DNA from: Phaeoceros laevis
Taxonomy: Eukaryota; Anthocerotophyta; Anthocerotopsida; Notothyladales
DNA: 64,000 nt
Assembly (NCBI GenBank): GCA_049999765.1
Contig: JBNGIQ010009003.1
Location: forward strand, 1 to 64,000
Direction of reading: 5' to 3'
Part shown: positions 11,323-21,151 of the stretch, in pieces
How the letters are laid out: each line of letters opens with the position of its first letter
Position numbering within the stretch: position 1 is the stretch's first letter
Translations under genes and position numbers: made by a program
Notes under the pieces: generated by a model
The model's input: only the letters and a program-made list of their open reading frames with translations
What the model was told of the DNA's origin: nothing
Databases searched by the model: none

Positions 11323-11439
11323 CAGTCACGGTATTCTCGGGTGACCGAGAACTTGGTGTGAACGGAACGAAATGGTGTCGTCCAATCAGAACGCTTGTCG
11401 TGGGAGGTGACCGCATATGTGAATCGGGCCTTAGTGTCT

Positions 11440-12270
11440 TGCAATCAACTTGTGGTGAGCTGGAAGATGCGCGCCTCGTTTTGAGAGCATGAACACAAAG
11501 AGTGTGGCCGTATGATGCTGCGGCATCCCTTGTGACAAGACTGTCAAGCAGCTTGCGTGCATTTTCCAACTGGCTTCACTTTGTATGCATCCCATGCTTG
11601 CATACATACTTACGAGACAGGTTCCCTGTAGTACATCACTCCAAGTAGTCTTTTCAGAATCCCTGAATGCAGCTGTGTGCCCTGTCTGCCCTTGTGACCA
11701 GACTGTCACACAGCTGGCCTGCAGCTTCCAACTGGCCACCCTTTGCATACATAATTACGAGACAAGTTCCCAGGACTACGTCACCTTCCAAGTAGTCCTC
11801 TTTTCCAAGCCCTGAATGCAGCTGCTTGCCCTGTTGTAGAGCCCAGCCCTTGCACAAGCTTGGACAAGGCAAACCCCTTCATCATGGCATTCCATGTTCC
11901 TACATCCTTTGTGGCCAGACTGTCAAAACAGGTCGCGTGCATCTATGACCTGGCCACACTTTGTATGCATCCTCTTTCTACAATCCTTGAATGCAGCTGC
12001 ATACCCTGCTGCAGAGCACCCTCACTTGCACAGGCTTTGAGAGGCAAACATAGGTAACATGGTCTGCTAAAATCAGGCCTTCCTACTGTTGAGTTGCACA
12101 TACAGTAAGGGCGTGGGAACCAAGTCCGTGCTCAGCATACCCCTTTATCATGGCTGTCCATGTTATTGCATCCCTTGCGACCAGACTGTCACCCAGCTTG
12201 CCTGCAGCTTCCAGCTGACCATCCTTTGCATACATATTCTGAATTGTCAGGCCAGGCGAATTATTGACAG
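11440..12270 (-). pseudogene. degenerate PPR remnants
   Basis: On the - strand, broken PPR phrases recur in several frames: MYAKDGQLEAAGKLGDSLVA then ITWTAMIKGYAEHGLGSHAL near 12,100-12,230, MYAKGGQLEAAGQLCDSLVT near 11,700-11,760, and similar units near 11,440-11,560. Stops and shifts are frequent and no E or DYW part is left. This is old debris of the same PPR family as at 1-4.3 kb, in the opposite orientation. Confidence 0.65.
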
Positions 12271-12576
12271 CTTCACTCCGTGAACTCCTGCGCTTCCGTG
12301 GACTGCTGCGCTGATTCCATGGCAGTTGTAGTAGTCGTGATGATGGTGGGCTCTTGCTCTGGTTGGCGTTCTCGTCAATCTCCATTGTTGGGCCTCCGTT
12401 TGCTTGAACCTGGGAAAGAGAAAACCAGTGGATTGCTTGGGCAGGTTGGAGGAGGACACCATCGCCCGGGGCGGCATTCAACACTCAGCCATGGCTGGCT
12501 CTGCAGCTCTCCGCTGTGCTCTCGTCCTGCTTGCGCTCCTCATCTCGCAAGCGGCGCAAGCGAGCTCGCGCTCTCC

Positions 12577-12790
12577 TCAGCTCGGAGGGCTCAATGTCCA
12601 GTCGCACTGGGAGCATTCAAATAAGTACACTCCCTGCTGGAAGATTTCCTGCGGCGGACTAAGTCCATTCCAAGGCTGCTGCGAAGTTACCAACTCCCAC
12701 ATATCCAACCCAAAGCTGTAGACATCACACTTCTCAGTCGCCTGTTCATCTCGAAGTACTGCTGGTGCCAATTCTCTCCGGCTCATTGTC
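12577..12790 (-). pseudogene. protein kinase catalytic-domain fragment
   Basis: The frame reads APAVLRDEQATEKCDVYSFG then MWELVTSQQPWNGLSP. This matches kinase subdomains VIII-IX (APE-like motif, then the invariant Asp of DVYSFG), most like plant RAF-type or tyrosine-kinase-like kinases. Only this small piece exists: no P-loop, HRD or DFG parts are nearby. It abuts the DYW:KP remnant at about 12,785-12,790, where the two share overlapping frames, so it is a rearrangement junction. Confidence 0.65.
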
Positions 12791-13300
12791 TCTCTGCTCA
12801 AGCCTTGACATGATTACCGTGGAGCTGTGGCAGTCACTGCACATGCGTAGATTCCTCGTGACCACCAGAGGTGTCCCACTCGGAGTGTTCAACAGACCAA
12901 ACGCCAGAGCTAGCTTCTCAGCATGCCCACAAAGCACATCTTCCTTTTCCTTATGACTCAGTGGCTTCCGCACCAACTGTGTGCGAGGTACGTGGGCTCC
13001 AGGTTTCTTGTTAGCTCCTGCTACCCATCTCTGTGTTTCATTTCTGTCCACATCGGTCCATCTACCACATTTTGCATACATGTCCACCAGGCAGGTGCCC
13101 ACCAATACATCATCCAGCAGACCTCTTTTGACAATCTTTGAGTGTAGCACCCTGCCCTTCTGTATGGCACCAGTGCTTGCACATGCCTTTTGAGAGGGCA
13201 AGCAAAAGTAACATGGTCAGCCAAAGTGAGGCCCGCCTCCATTTGTCCATACACAACAAGCGCCTCTTGGCCGAGTCCTTGCTGTGCAAACCACATTTTG
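12790..13300 (-). pseudogene. PPR-DYW:KP remnant with internal deletion
   Basis: The - strand carries PPR phrases (KACASTGAIQKG, GTCLVDMYAKCG), then jumps directly to RWTDVDRNETQRWVAGANKKPG (E2 end and KP box), then HVPRTQLVRKPLSHKEKEDV, CGHAEKLALAFGLLNTPSG and LRMCSDCHSS. Relative to the copy at 1-1227, the PPR/E1 part and the EVNKEVHRF segment are deleted. The C-terminus is lost at about 12,785, where kinase sequence takes over, so the GRP end is missing. Deaminase-core residues HAE and CxxC are still present. Not functional as it stands. Confidence 0.75.
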
Positions 13301-14170
13301 CATGTCCACCAGGCAGGTGCCCACCACTACATCGTCCAGCAGACCTCTTTTGACAATCTTTGAGTGTAGCACACTGCCCTTCTGTATGGCACCAGTGCTT
13401 GCACATGCCTTCAGAGGGCAAGCAAAAGTAACATGGTCAGCCAAAATGAGGCCCGCCTCCTCCATTTGTCCATACACAACAAGCGCCTCTTGGCCGAGTC
13501 CTTGCTGTGCATACCTAGCAATCGGGGCATTCCATGTCACCAGAACCTTTGTGTCCATGCTGTCAAAAGACTGACGCGCATCTTCCAACTCACCACATTT
13601 TGCATGTCCACCAGGCAGGTGCCCACACTACATCATCCAATAGACCTCTTTTCCCAATCTTTGAGTGCAGCTCCCCGCCCTTCTGCATGGCACCAGTGCT
13701 TGCACACACGTTCGGAAGGCAAGCAAAAGTAACAGGGTCAGCCAAAATGAGGTCCGCCTCCTCCATTCGTCCATACACAACAAGCGCCTCTTGACCGAGT
13801 CCTTGCTGTGCATACATAGCAATCAGGGCATTCATATTACCACAATCTTTCGGGGCCATGCTGTCAAAAACCTGGCGTGCATCTTTCAGTTCACCACATT
13901 TCACATACCCAGCTATCAGGGCATTCCATGTCACCAAATCCTTTGAGTCCATGCTGTCAAAACCTGGCGTGCATCTTCCAGCTCACCACAGTTAGCATAC
14001 ATGTGCACCAGGCAGTTGCCCACCACTACGTTATTCAGCAGTCCTCTTTTGAAAATCTGTGAGTCGAGCTGCCTGCCCTTCTGCAAGGCACCAGTGCTTG
14101 CACACGCCCAGCGATCAGCACTGTCCATGTCACCACATCCTTTGTGGCCATGCTGTCAAAAACTTGGCGT
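13300..14170 (-). pseudogene. tandemly repeated PPR fragments
   Basis: Several - strand copies of one PPR unit: LEDARQSFDSMDTK then GYAQQGLGQEALVVYGQMEEAG then CASTGAIQKG then GTCLVDM. The 3' end of the unit (ACCAGTGCTTGCACA on +) recurs near 13,170, 13,391, 13,692 and 14,088, about 220-400 bp apart, close to the size of a PPR triplet with small indels. Each copy carries its own frameshift or stop (for example CLVDMQNVV, where the AKCG codons are damaged). Nucleotide similarity between copies is high, so the duplications look fairly recent. Confidence 0.75.
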
Positions 14171-14811
14171 GCACGAGCTCGAGCTCCATCAGGGGCCTGG
14201 AGAAGAAAACTGTAGCGCTAGCAGTCCCGCAGCTCGGCAAAACGCCATGCCCAGCAGGCCACAGGTCCGCATCGCCCCGCAGCAGGCTGTCATGCCCTGC
14301 AGTAGAGCTTTGCAGCCTCAAAGCCGTCGCGCTCCGTAACCCACCATGCCCTGCAGCCCCGCATTGTCCGGCACAATTCGATGGTGGAGGCTGTAGGACA
14401 ACAGTTGGGTTTGCAACCTAATGAGATGGACTGGGAACGTAATGAAGGGATTGCCAAGCGCTCCAGGGAGATGAGATCTCCTGGCCCTCAAAAGATGTCA
14501 GTTCAGAGGATATCGTACCAGAAGGGGAGAGGGAGGATCTGACCCTTTCCATCAATCCTATGGAATGGGACCGTGCTCAAGGGGTTGCCAAACGGTCGAG
14601 AGAGAAGCGATCCCCCAAAAATCCGGCTGCTGGTGATGTTGCTCCAAGTCGTGCAATCTGATGCACTCTTTCAACAGAGCAACAAAAGTGCATGGACTTG
14701 CTTGCACTGCATTCCTGCCTACATTCACCACTGCTTGCATTGCATTCCTGCCTACATTCACCACTGTCTGCTAGGCGGCGCTTCGCCCCCCGGACGCATT
14801 CCCCTGGCAGG
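14171..14811. other. non-coding stretch with diverged internal repeats
   Basis: Two diverged copies about 134 bp apart encode, in different frames, MDWERNEGIAKRSREMRSP (from 14,426) and MEWDRAQGVAKRSREKRSP (from 14,560). I do not recognise the parent protein, and the frame change shows it is not translated as one unit. No other gene is supported. Confidence 0.55.
14701..14766. repeat. tandem duplication, 2 x 33 bp
   Basis: CTTGCACTGCATTCCTGCC... at 14701-14733 and CTTGCATTGCATTCCTGCC... at 14734-14766, one mismatch. It lies just outside the 3' end of the Crinkler-like gene. Confidence 0.9.
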
Positions 14812-17346
14812 TTACTTGTCCTTCAGAGAATCTAAAAAACTCAATAGTTCAGGAACCATGACAGCCAGCTGCTTCTTCCCAAGATAGCCAAGAAGACGAT
14901 TGTTTTCCTCCTGTTTGCTAACTTGCTTTGTGCCTGCAGGGTAAGCCACCACAAAACACACACAGCCGTTTGCACAAGCTTGGTCCATGAGCAGCTTGCT
15001 CTCCTTATGGTAAGAGTCGGTTTCGTGCCGTTTGTACATCTTAGTCGGATTGGTAGTGGCCTCAGCATCTCCCCAATTCTTCACTTTAAAACACAGTTTT
15101 CGTTGACAGATGACAGGAATCCGGACTTCCCCAATGTTGACCAAAAACATGAGATCAGGTCAGGACTCTTCACTGAAGTGGAAAAAGGTCGGCCCCCATG
15201 GTGACCCAACTTGACGCAGAAAGACTGAGAGAGTACATTGAGGGGACTCGCTCCAAACAAGGCCACCGCCGTCTCCAACCAGCTGAGGTCTTGCCTCCCG
15301 GAATACACCACTGAGCTCAGTACCTTTGAAGCACATCAGATTTTCCAAAAGCTTCTGACCGTCAAAGATACTCGGAACATAACAAGTGAATAATTTCTCC
15401 CATAAGCGCCCGAGATGGGCTGGATGATCTTTTGTTGCTAGCATCTGTTCCTTCAAATAATTTTCCAGCCCCTTCTCTTCTCTCAAATAATTCAGAAGGG
15501 CCTTAAGTGCGAAAGGCTCGTGTATAGAGAAGGTAAGACGTTCATCCTGAACAGCTTGCAGCTGCTCAATACCATACCTCAGCAGGTCCTCATGTTCTTT
15601 GCTCAAAATTTGAAACTGCTTTCTTGCAGAAAAGGTATAGTCATCGGCTATATGTTGCAACAACGGCTGAATACTCATTTGTTTCCCCCTGAAAGTGAAA
15701 ACTCCTTTCCCTGTTGTGTACAGGACTTCGATGCATCTGAAAACAGAGATGTCATACTTGAGATCGCTGCGTTCAGTGAGCCACCTTTGAACTTGAAGTG
15801 CTACGGCCACAGAAAAAAGTCCCTCATTCTTGAACAGAATACTCTGGAGACAGGTCACCAAACATCTCTTCTTCCACGGAAAAGGTTTAGCAGCATCTCG
15901 CTTTCATCAACGCTGATCTCCATGTAGTTCTGACATAATTTTCGAATCTGCTGAGCATCATCCCATTCAGAAAACACTTCCTGATAAGAAACACTGCGTG
16001 CTCCTTTAGGATCATCATCCTTGCCGAGTATCGACAATAATGTTGACTCTATTCTCAACAAACCCATTCCTGTACCGGCAACGACTACCAGGCAATCTGC
16101 ATGGCCATTGCCCAGTGGTTTCAGTAGAGCACGGAGCACGGACAAAAGGAGAAAAGATTTGCCTATTACTGCCCTTGCCTGTTTGGTAGATAGCAAGTCC
16201 CTCTATCAAAACTTGCGCTCCATCCAATGCCATCAAAATTTTATTCTCTGGAGAGTGCTTCAAATGCCATGCTTTCCACACACATCGAATATGAGAAACA
16301 ACATCAGTTGGGGGCAGATAAAGTAGCTCGGTAGAAAGAGCATGGAATGGATCCATGTCACCACGCACAAAGCCATGAAACTCTACTTGCAGAAGCAGCC
16401 ACTGCACAGGTTGGAAGTCATTGAGCTCCTCGCAACAGTATTGCAATATCAGCAATCTTGACAATATCGCACACCTCACATGATCCTTAGCGTTGTTAAA
16501 GTTTGCTACCCAGTCCTTTCCCGCTCCAATGTCTTTAAAGGTCTCGAGATCCCCTGACCCACCATTTTTATGCACGGAAGCTGTGAAGTAGAACCCCCAA
16601 TCCTTTGCAAGGAGCTCATACAGAAACCTGGTTTTGCCACAGCCGCTTACACCCACTATGGGTACCACTCCTGACCGATTTTTCTCTAAATACTTCCACA
16701 CTGTTGAGCTAGAGGTCCATGTTTCATCCCCCAGACGATCCAGTAGAATCGATATATTCCCCTTCCCATCTTTAGACACAATCTTGGTGACGTCCGAGGG
16801 ATTACTCAAAGTTGGCAGCTTGCAGCCTGCATCTTTGAATGTCTGGATAAATCCGGAATGAAGACGCCGCCAGTTATCGAACACCTCGGACACCGTTCCT
16901 ACGGATGATGCCAGAGCAGGAGGGGTGGCCCTGACAACAAAAGCCTCATTCCACTTTTTTGCCGTACCAGGAGTGACAAAAACTTTCTTCATAGCTACGC
17001 TGAAGACTTTGCTTAGTTCTTCTTCCACGTCAAGTGCCTTGCTCTGCTCAGGCTCCTCAGGCTTGCTCTCCTCATGGAGCCATAGTTTCAGATCCTCGGA
17101 CACATCGATACCTTGGAAACCTTGAAATTTCGCCATGGACTTCTTCCATATCTCTTCTTTCAGGTCACCCACAAGCAGTTTCTCCCAACCAGACAACCGA
17201 AGAAACCCCGGTATACGAACAGCAGTGCTGTCTTTAAAATCATAGATAAACACATCAGCCAAATCTTTCAAAGGAACTGAGCTAAGTTTTCTGGTCGTTT
17301 GACCATGGCTGAACTTATACGCGAACCACACCTTCTTGGCCGCCAT
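14812..17346 (-). pseudogene. Crinkler (CRN)-like protein: N-terminal header, P-loop NTPase and REase-fold nuclease, broken
   Basis: Resembles eukaryotic Crinkler-type effectors. The first frame (17346 to about 16,200) has an N-terminal ubiquitin-like header (start MAAKKVWFAYKF), a linker, and an NTPase with Walker A VSGCGKT (codons near 16,640) and a Walker B-like LMALDGAQVL in which the residue after Asp is Gly rather than the usual Glu. The second frame (16196-15855) holds a GTGMGL segment of the NTPase. The third (15861-15160) is a helical region. The last (15150-14812) has a candidate nuclease core, IPVICQRK, fitting the (E/Q)xK of restriction-endonuclease folds. Breaks: a shift near 16,200, a shift near 15,870, and an in-frame TGA at 15,160-15,162. 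Three lesions argue for a pseudogene. Family assignment rests on domain order and motifs; no search was run. Confidence 0.65.
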
Positions 17347-17476
17347 CCTGTTATGCCACGCTCACCCTCCCGAGCCGAGATCGTACGAGCGCCTGGCCAC
17401 AGATCCAGAGTCTGTCACTGTCACAACCAGACGATCCACCATGCGAAGATCAGCCGCACAGTGCGCCACAGGTCGA

Positions 17477-18087
17477 TCAGTAAAGTGGATGGATGTGCAC
17501 GCTGGCAAGATGAGAAGTTACCTTGAAGCTTTCAGCTGCAACATACACTGGCTTGACCATACTCCTTGCAACTAGAGCAGTCTGGTAAGTCCCGAGCATG
17601 TTGATAATACTGCCACTTTCCACCACACCCTCTGCCCCAACGAGCACCATGTCAACTTTCACCATCAGATAAGCGACTCCTGCATCAAGTATAAGAGTAA
17701 CAGGGATTCCGACTGAAACAAGCTCTTTTGCCATGTCTGCTCCTGTGTTATCAGGTCGCCCTTTTGCAAACATTCACGCCACATCAGAAGTGCAATTTGC
17801 TGCCTCCTTGAGCGTGACTTACATGCTCACACCCTACTTGCAACTGGCCTGGACGCCAGAGCAAGGTCCAATATGCTTACAGTACCGGTACAGGTGACAC
17901 TGAAGTGCTTTCCATTTGAAGCAGCAAGCTTAAGAAGTGATACAACCACCCTCGAATAGCCATGTGTCAAAATAGTGCATCCATCACGGACAAAGTCTTG
18001 CTGCATTGTCAGCTGTATTGTCACTACCAAGTAGCAGGATCTCAGCTCGCTGTAAGCTGGCACTCCAAATGCCGTAAATGGCATCAA
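17477..18087 (-). pseudogene. eIF2B alpha-subunit fragment (two internal exons)
   Basis: Translation-initiation guanine-exchange factor subunit. The first exon, ending near 17,870, has QQDFVRDGCTILTHGYSRVV then LAASNGKHFSV. After a GT/AG intron, the next exon begins GRPDNTGADMAKEL and runs through VPVTLILDAGVAY-like sequence, VGAEGVVESGSIINMLGTYQ and KPVYVAAESFK, stopping at a GT donor exactly where the family normally continues into its last exon. That last exon is absent: the Crinkler-like gene starts about 130 bp further on. The N-terminal third is also missing. Genuine exon borders with missing ends mark this as a captured or truncated genomic fragment, not a processed copy. Confidence 0.8.
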
Positions 18088-18238
18088 AGGTCAAAGATAG
18101 TCAGACAAAGTACCCGCCATTGTCCAGTATGTGCAAACTAAGTCGAATGGCCCATACCGCTCTACCTGCCAAGACGCAAAGGGATTCTGTATCTACTGCC
18201 CTACTGTCCCTGCACCAAAAACCTCTGTCAAAATGCGG

Positions 18239-18769
18239 TCAAATGTCGGAGAAGTAATAACGTTGCTCAGCACAAAGGTAGCAGGCGGAAAAAAATACCT
18301 GAGACCTCAGATTGTAGATTTCCAAATGCAGGCAGATGAAGTCGCCAACAGTGAGGCAGTCCAGGAGCTCCACATCCGCATCCGCCATGTCCCAGCCCTG
18401 CAACAGCTCCCCAATTTGGCAGTCGGGCAGCGCAGACACCTGCTCAAACACCAGGTTCTTCTGGTCCAGCCTCCAGATGCGGACTGTGAGCTGGGACAGG
18501 CCGAACCTGTAGTGGCCGCAGAGCAGGACGTCTCCCGATGCTCCACCAGCCGGTGCGCGGCGTGGTGCATGCACGGATTGTTGACGTCGAACCTGTTCAC
18601 CAGGTGGCCGTCGACGGTCTATAGCAGCAGGTGGATGCCGAAGACGAGGACGAAGAGGCGGTCCTGGCAGAGCGCGAAGGTGCTCCTGGTGACGAGCGGG
18701 CAGGGCGGATCTGCGCGGCTCACGTTCCACTCCCAGCTGCCCTACGGATCCAAAAAAAAAACTAAACAC
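18239..18769 (-). pseudogene. F-box/kelch-type protein fragment
   Basis: The - strand frame contains LTVRIWRLDQKNLVFEQVSA then ELLQGWDMADADVELLDCLT and GDFICLHLEIYN. This pattern (IWxLD...W/F-x-x-V-S, then a 'D-x-I-C-L' strand) is typical of the beta-propeller half of plant F-box proteins. Upstream the sequence continues in a different frame (VNRFDVNNPCMHHA), so there is at least one frameshift, and no F-box motif is present. The 5' part is unusually GC-rich. I infer an F-box relative at moderate confidence; the exact family is unknown. Confidence 0.45.
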
Positions 18770-19199
18770 TTTCTTTACGTTCGTTCACATCTGCCTTTGC
18801 AACAGCTGAAATGCAGGCTGCTGTTGAAAACGCCAACTGTTGAGCACTACAATTGCCGTTGGGGCTGCCTCTGGAGCAAGATAGTGTGGGGTGGAAGTGC
18901 TGCTTTGTTTTTCAAGGAAAGTTCCCCCCTGCAGGCACGAGCTCCGAGTTCAAGCTTGAGTACTGGAGATCTGAAAGTACTTGTAAAAGTGTGATTTCCT
19001 AACTAGTACGATGTCCCGAAGGCTTGCAGGGCCAAACGTTGCCTCACCAGTAGCTTGTAGTTTGCATGTGGAACAAAAATCGGTGCAGGAAGTACTACAA
19101 GAGCGTCCAGATGAAGAGGCCCAGCAGTACGCTGGGCAGGGCAGCCTTGCTAGGCAGGCCATGGTGCAGACCATAGCCAACCAGGGCAACGATGGCTGA

Positions 19200-19822
19200 A
19201 GAAGGAAGGGTTGTTCACCTTCACCCCGGAGATGTTGAAGAAGGACCTGGTGAAGGTGGAGGCTCTTAGTGACGGTATCCTCGGGTCCTTCACGACTTTC
19301 GACTTCACGAGCCAAGGGGTTGGAGCCCACTGAAGGTGAGTTCAAATGGCTAGCTTAGCTCATCGATGTAGAATATCACCGGAATTGAAGGAGGTGGTCT
19401 GGTTTCTATTGCTGCAGTTGCCAGATTTTTCACAAATCTCGACGCCAGGAAGAGACTGAAGGCCAGCTTGCCGGAGGGGTACTACGGGAATGCCATCATC
19501 TTCACTCATACACAAGCTGAGGTGCAGGAGGTGTTAACCAAACCTCTGGGCTTCTCAGCCAACTTGGTGCGGGAAGCTGTGGCAAAGATGACAAACGAGG
19601 AAATGAGGGAGGTGATCGCATGGGCAGAGGCCCAAGATTCTGGTGTCATGGTGGCCATCAATACCATGGGAAATGTTTCGCTTGCAGGATGGTTCCGCTT
19701 ACCCTTCTACGAGACTGATTTTGATTTCGGAAACCCGTCTTTTCTGGTCCTGCCGTCAATCCATACAACGGTTGCATCCACAACGAATGTCTCAACGCGT
19801 CTGTGCCACCCCACCCTAGTTT
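19200..19822 (+). pseudogene. BAHD acyltransferase 3' fragment
   Basis: Hydroxycinnamoyl-transferase-type enzyme that moves acyl groups from CoA to alcohols or amines. Segments in order: GLFTFTPEMLKKDLVKVEAL then SFTTFDFTSQGVGA (about 19,210-19,330), ARKRLKASLPEGYYGNAIIF (about 19,440-19,500), and a long run with GFSANLVREAVAKMTNEEMR ending in LPFYETDFDFGNPSFL. The last stands where the family has its structural DFGWG motif. The N-terminal half with the catalytic HxxxD is missing, the first segment is separated by a shift, and DFGWG is altered. The 3' end runs to a TAG at 19,822. Confidence 0.75.
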
Positions 19823-19860
19823 AGAGCGTTTTTTAGGGGAGCTCATGCTGTACAGTACAT

Positions 19861-20090
19861 ATTGCAATACAGAACATTCCACTTTAGCCGCTATCATAAT
19901 CAGCTCGCCCTACGAGGAACGATACAGGTGCAGCAAGTGGCGGAGTAGCCCGAATCCTGGCCGTTTTGGAAGAAACGTTACAGCCGTACTTGAAAGACAA
20001 ACACATTGCCACCACCAGCCTACCCTGTCCACTGCCCAGTGGTAGAGGGCGAGCTGATAGCGGCTAAAGCGGAATGTTCTGTCTTGCAAT
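19861..20090. mobile_element. foldback/MITE-like element with about 50-bp terminal inverted repeats
   Basis: The left arm at 19861-19912 (ATTGCAATACAGAACATTCC...CAGCTCGCCCTAC) is the reverse complement, with a few differences and a small gap, of the right arm at 20042-20090 (GTAGAGGGCGAGCTG...TTCTGTCTTGCAAT). About 129 bp lie between them. There is no coding capacity. The element sits inside the cluster of gene fragments, just after the BAHD piece. Confidence 0.75.
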
Positions 20091-20332
20091 AGTTCTGTCT
20101 ATCTAATGTATAGTACTAGTAGAAGCGGCCCACAGTAGACGGTTAGACTGCTAGTAGACTGTTTGTCTAAAAAGGCCCACAGTAGACTGTTAGACTGGCC
20201 TTCTTTATCGCTTTGCCGTTGCAAGCTTTTTCACGCATTTGAAGTTCTGTTGTACTCAAGAGTCGGGAGTGGAGTACTCCGAGGACGCTTGTCAACTCCA
20301 TGGCTCCTTTTGTAAAGCTCCTGTAGCAGCTG

Positions 20333-21151
20333 GTGCTGACCATGGTGTGGTGCCCGATGTTGCGTTTGCAGCTGTGCCTATTTATTAAGATCATGCATTA
20401 TTCTCTTTTGTGGGTTGTTCTGGTGGCGGATTCGGCGGGGGCCGCAGCAATGTCCCCGGATGGCTTGGCTCTCCTTGACTTCAAAGGAAACCTCAGCAAT
20501 GGGGATGAAGTACTGTGGAACTGGAGTGAAACCGATGATAATCCTTGTGGTGGGTGGCTTGGGGTGACTTGTGTCCCTGGCACTAATCACTCCGTCTCAC
20601 AGCTGGAACTAGTTTCAAGATGGCGGCCTCAAGCTTGAGGGGACTCTGTCGAGTAGCTTCGGTTCTCTGCCGAACTTGACTCGTCTTCATTTGTTTGGAA
20701 ACATGCTTTCTGGTCCCATCCCCTCGGAGATTGCCAATGCTAAACTGTTGGTCAACGTGGCTGGGATTTGGGCGGCAATCAGCTCCTCAGCGGGAGCATT
20801 CCAGACTATGTCACCTACCAGTTGAGTGCAAAAAGTGATGTGTTCAGCTTCGGGGTTGTACTTCTGGAGCTCATTTCCGGGCAACCTGCTCTGAACTCAG
20901 AGAGATGCTGTGAGGATGCTAGCCTGATCGGAGTTGCCGTGCCATTGATCCAAAGTAGTAATACGGAGGAGATTATTGACCCGGCCATCTTCCAAATATT
21001 CCAGTCCGCGACTGATCGTGAGAAGGTGAAAGAGTCTGTTGTTGCGGTGGGAGTACTGGCTGTCAAGTGTTTGGAGCTCAAGTCCAAGGACAGGCCCAGC
21101 ATGAGGGAAGTGTTCAAGGATTTGCAGATCCTTTGGCTCCAGTTCAAATGA
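20333..21151 (+). pseudogene. LRR receptor-like kinase, internally deleted
   Basis: The 5' part encodes a signal-like hydrophobic segment (LLWVVLVADSAGAAA) followed by a leucine-rich-repeat N-terminal cap (SPDGLALLDFKGNLSNGDEV, then CGGWLGVTC). After a frameshift near 20,620, LRR phrases appear (SLPNLTRLHLFGNMLSGPIP). Another shift leads to LGGNQLLSGSIP-like sequence joined directly to the last part of a kinase domain: YQLSAKSDVFSFGVVLLELI and CLELKSKDRPSMREVFKDL, ending at a TGA at 21,151. Most LRRs, the transmembrane helix and kinase subdomains I-VIII are missing. The two ends of one receptor kinase joined over a large deletion is the simplest reading. Confidence 0.8.

Larger units (their letters stand above)
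8700..11430. mobile_element. decayed PIF/Harbinger-like DNA transposon
   Basis: A transposase remnant on + and a Myb/trihelix-like gene on - face each other about 190 bp apart. This two-gene layout (DDE nuclease plus Myb-like DNA-binding partner) is typical of PIF/Harbinger elements. A possible right end is ...GAATCGGGCC at 11,421-11,430 followed by TTA (the 3-bp target preferred by this superfamily). Read from outside, that gives TAA then GGCCCGATTCAC. I could not find the matching left end; it may lie in the N gap or be lost. The bounds are therefore approximate. Confidence 0.6.

Noticed and set aside
14812-17346. Explaining the Crinkler-like gene as contamination
   Set aside because: The sequence is continuous, with no N, into plant PPR and eIF2B fragments on either side; contamination would need a chimeric contig.
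18131-18994. 287-codon frame on +
   Set aside because: Antisense to the F-box-like fragment; its protein has no domain, while the - strand carries the recognisable IWRLD...DFICL pattern.
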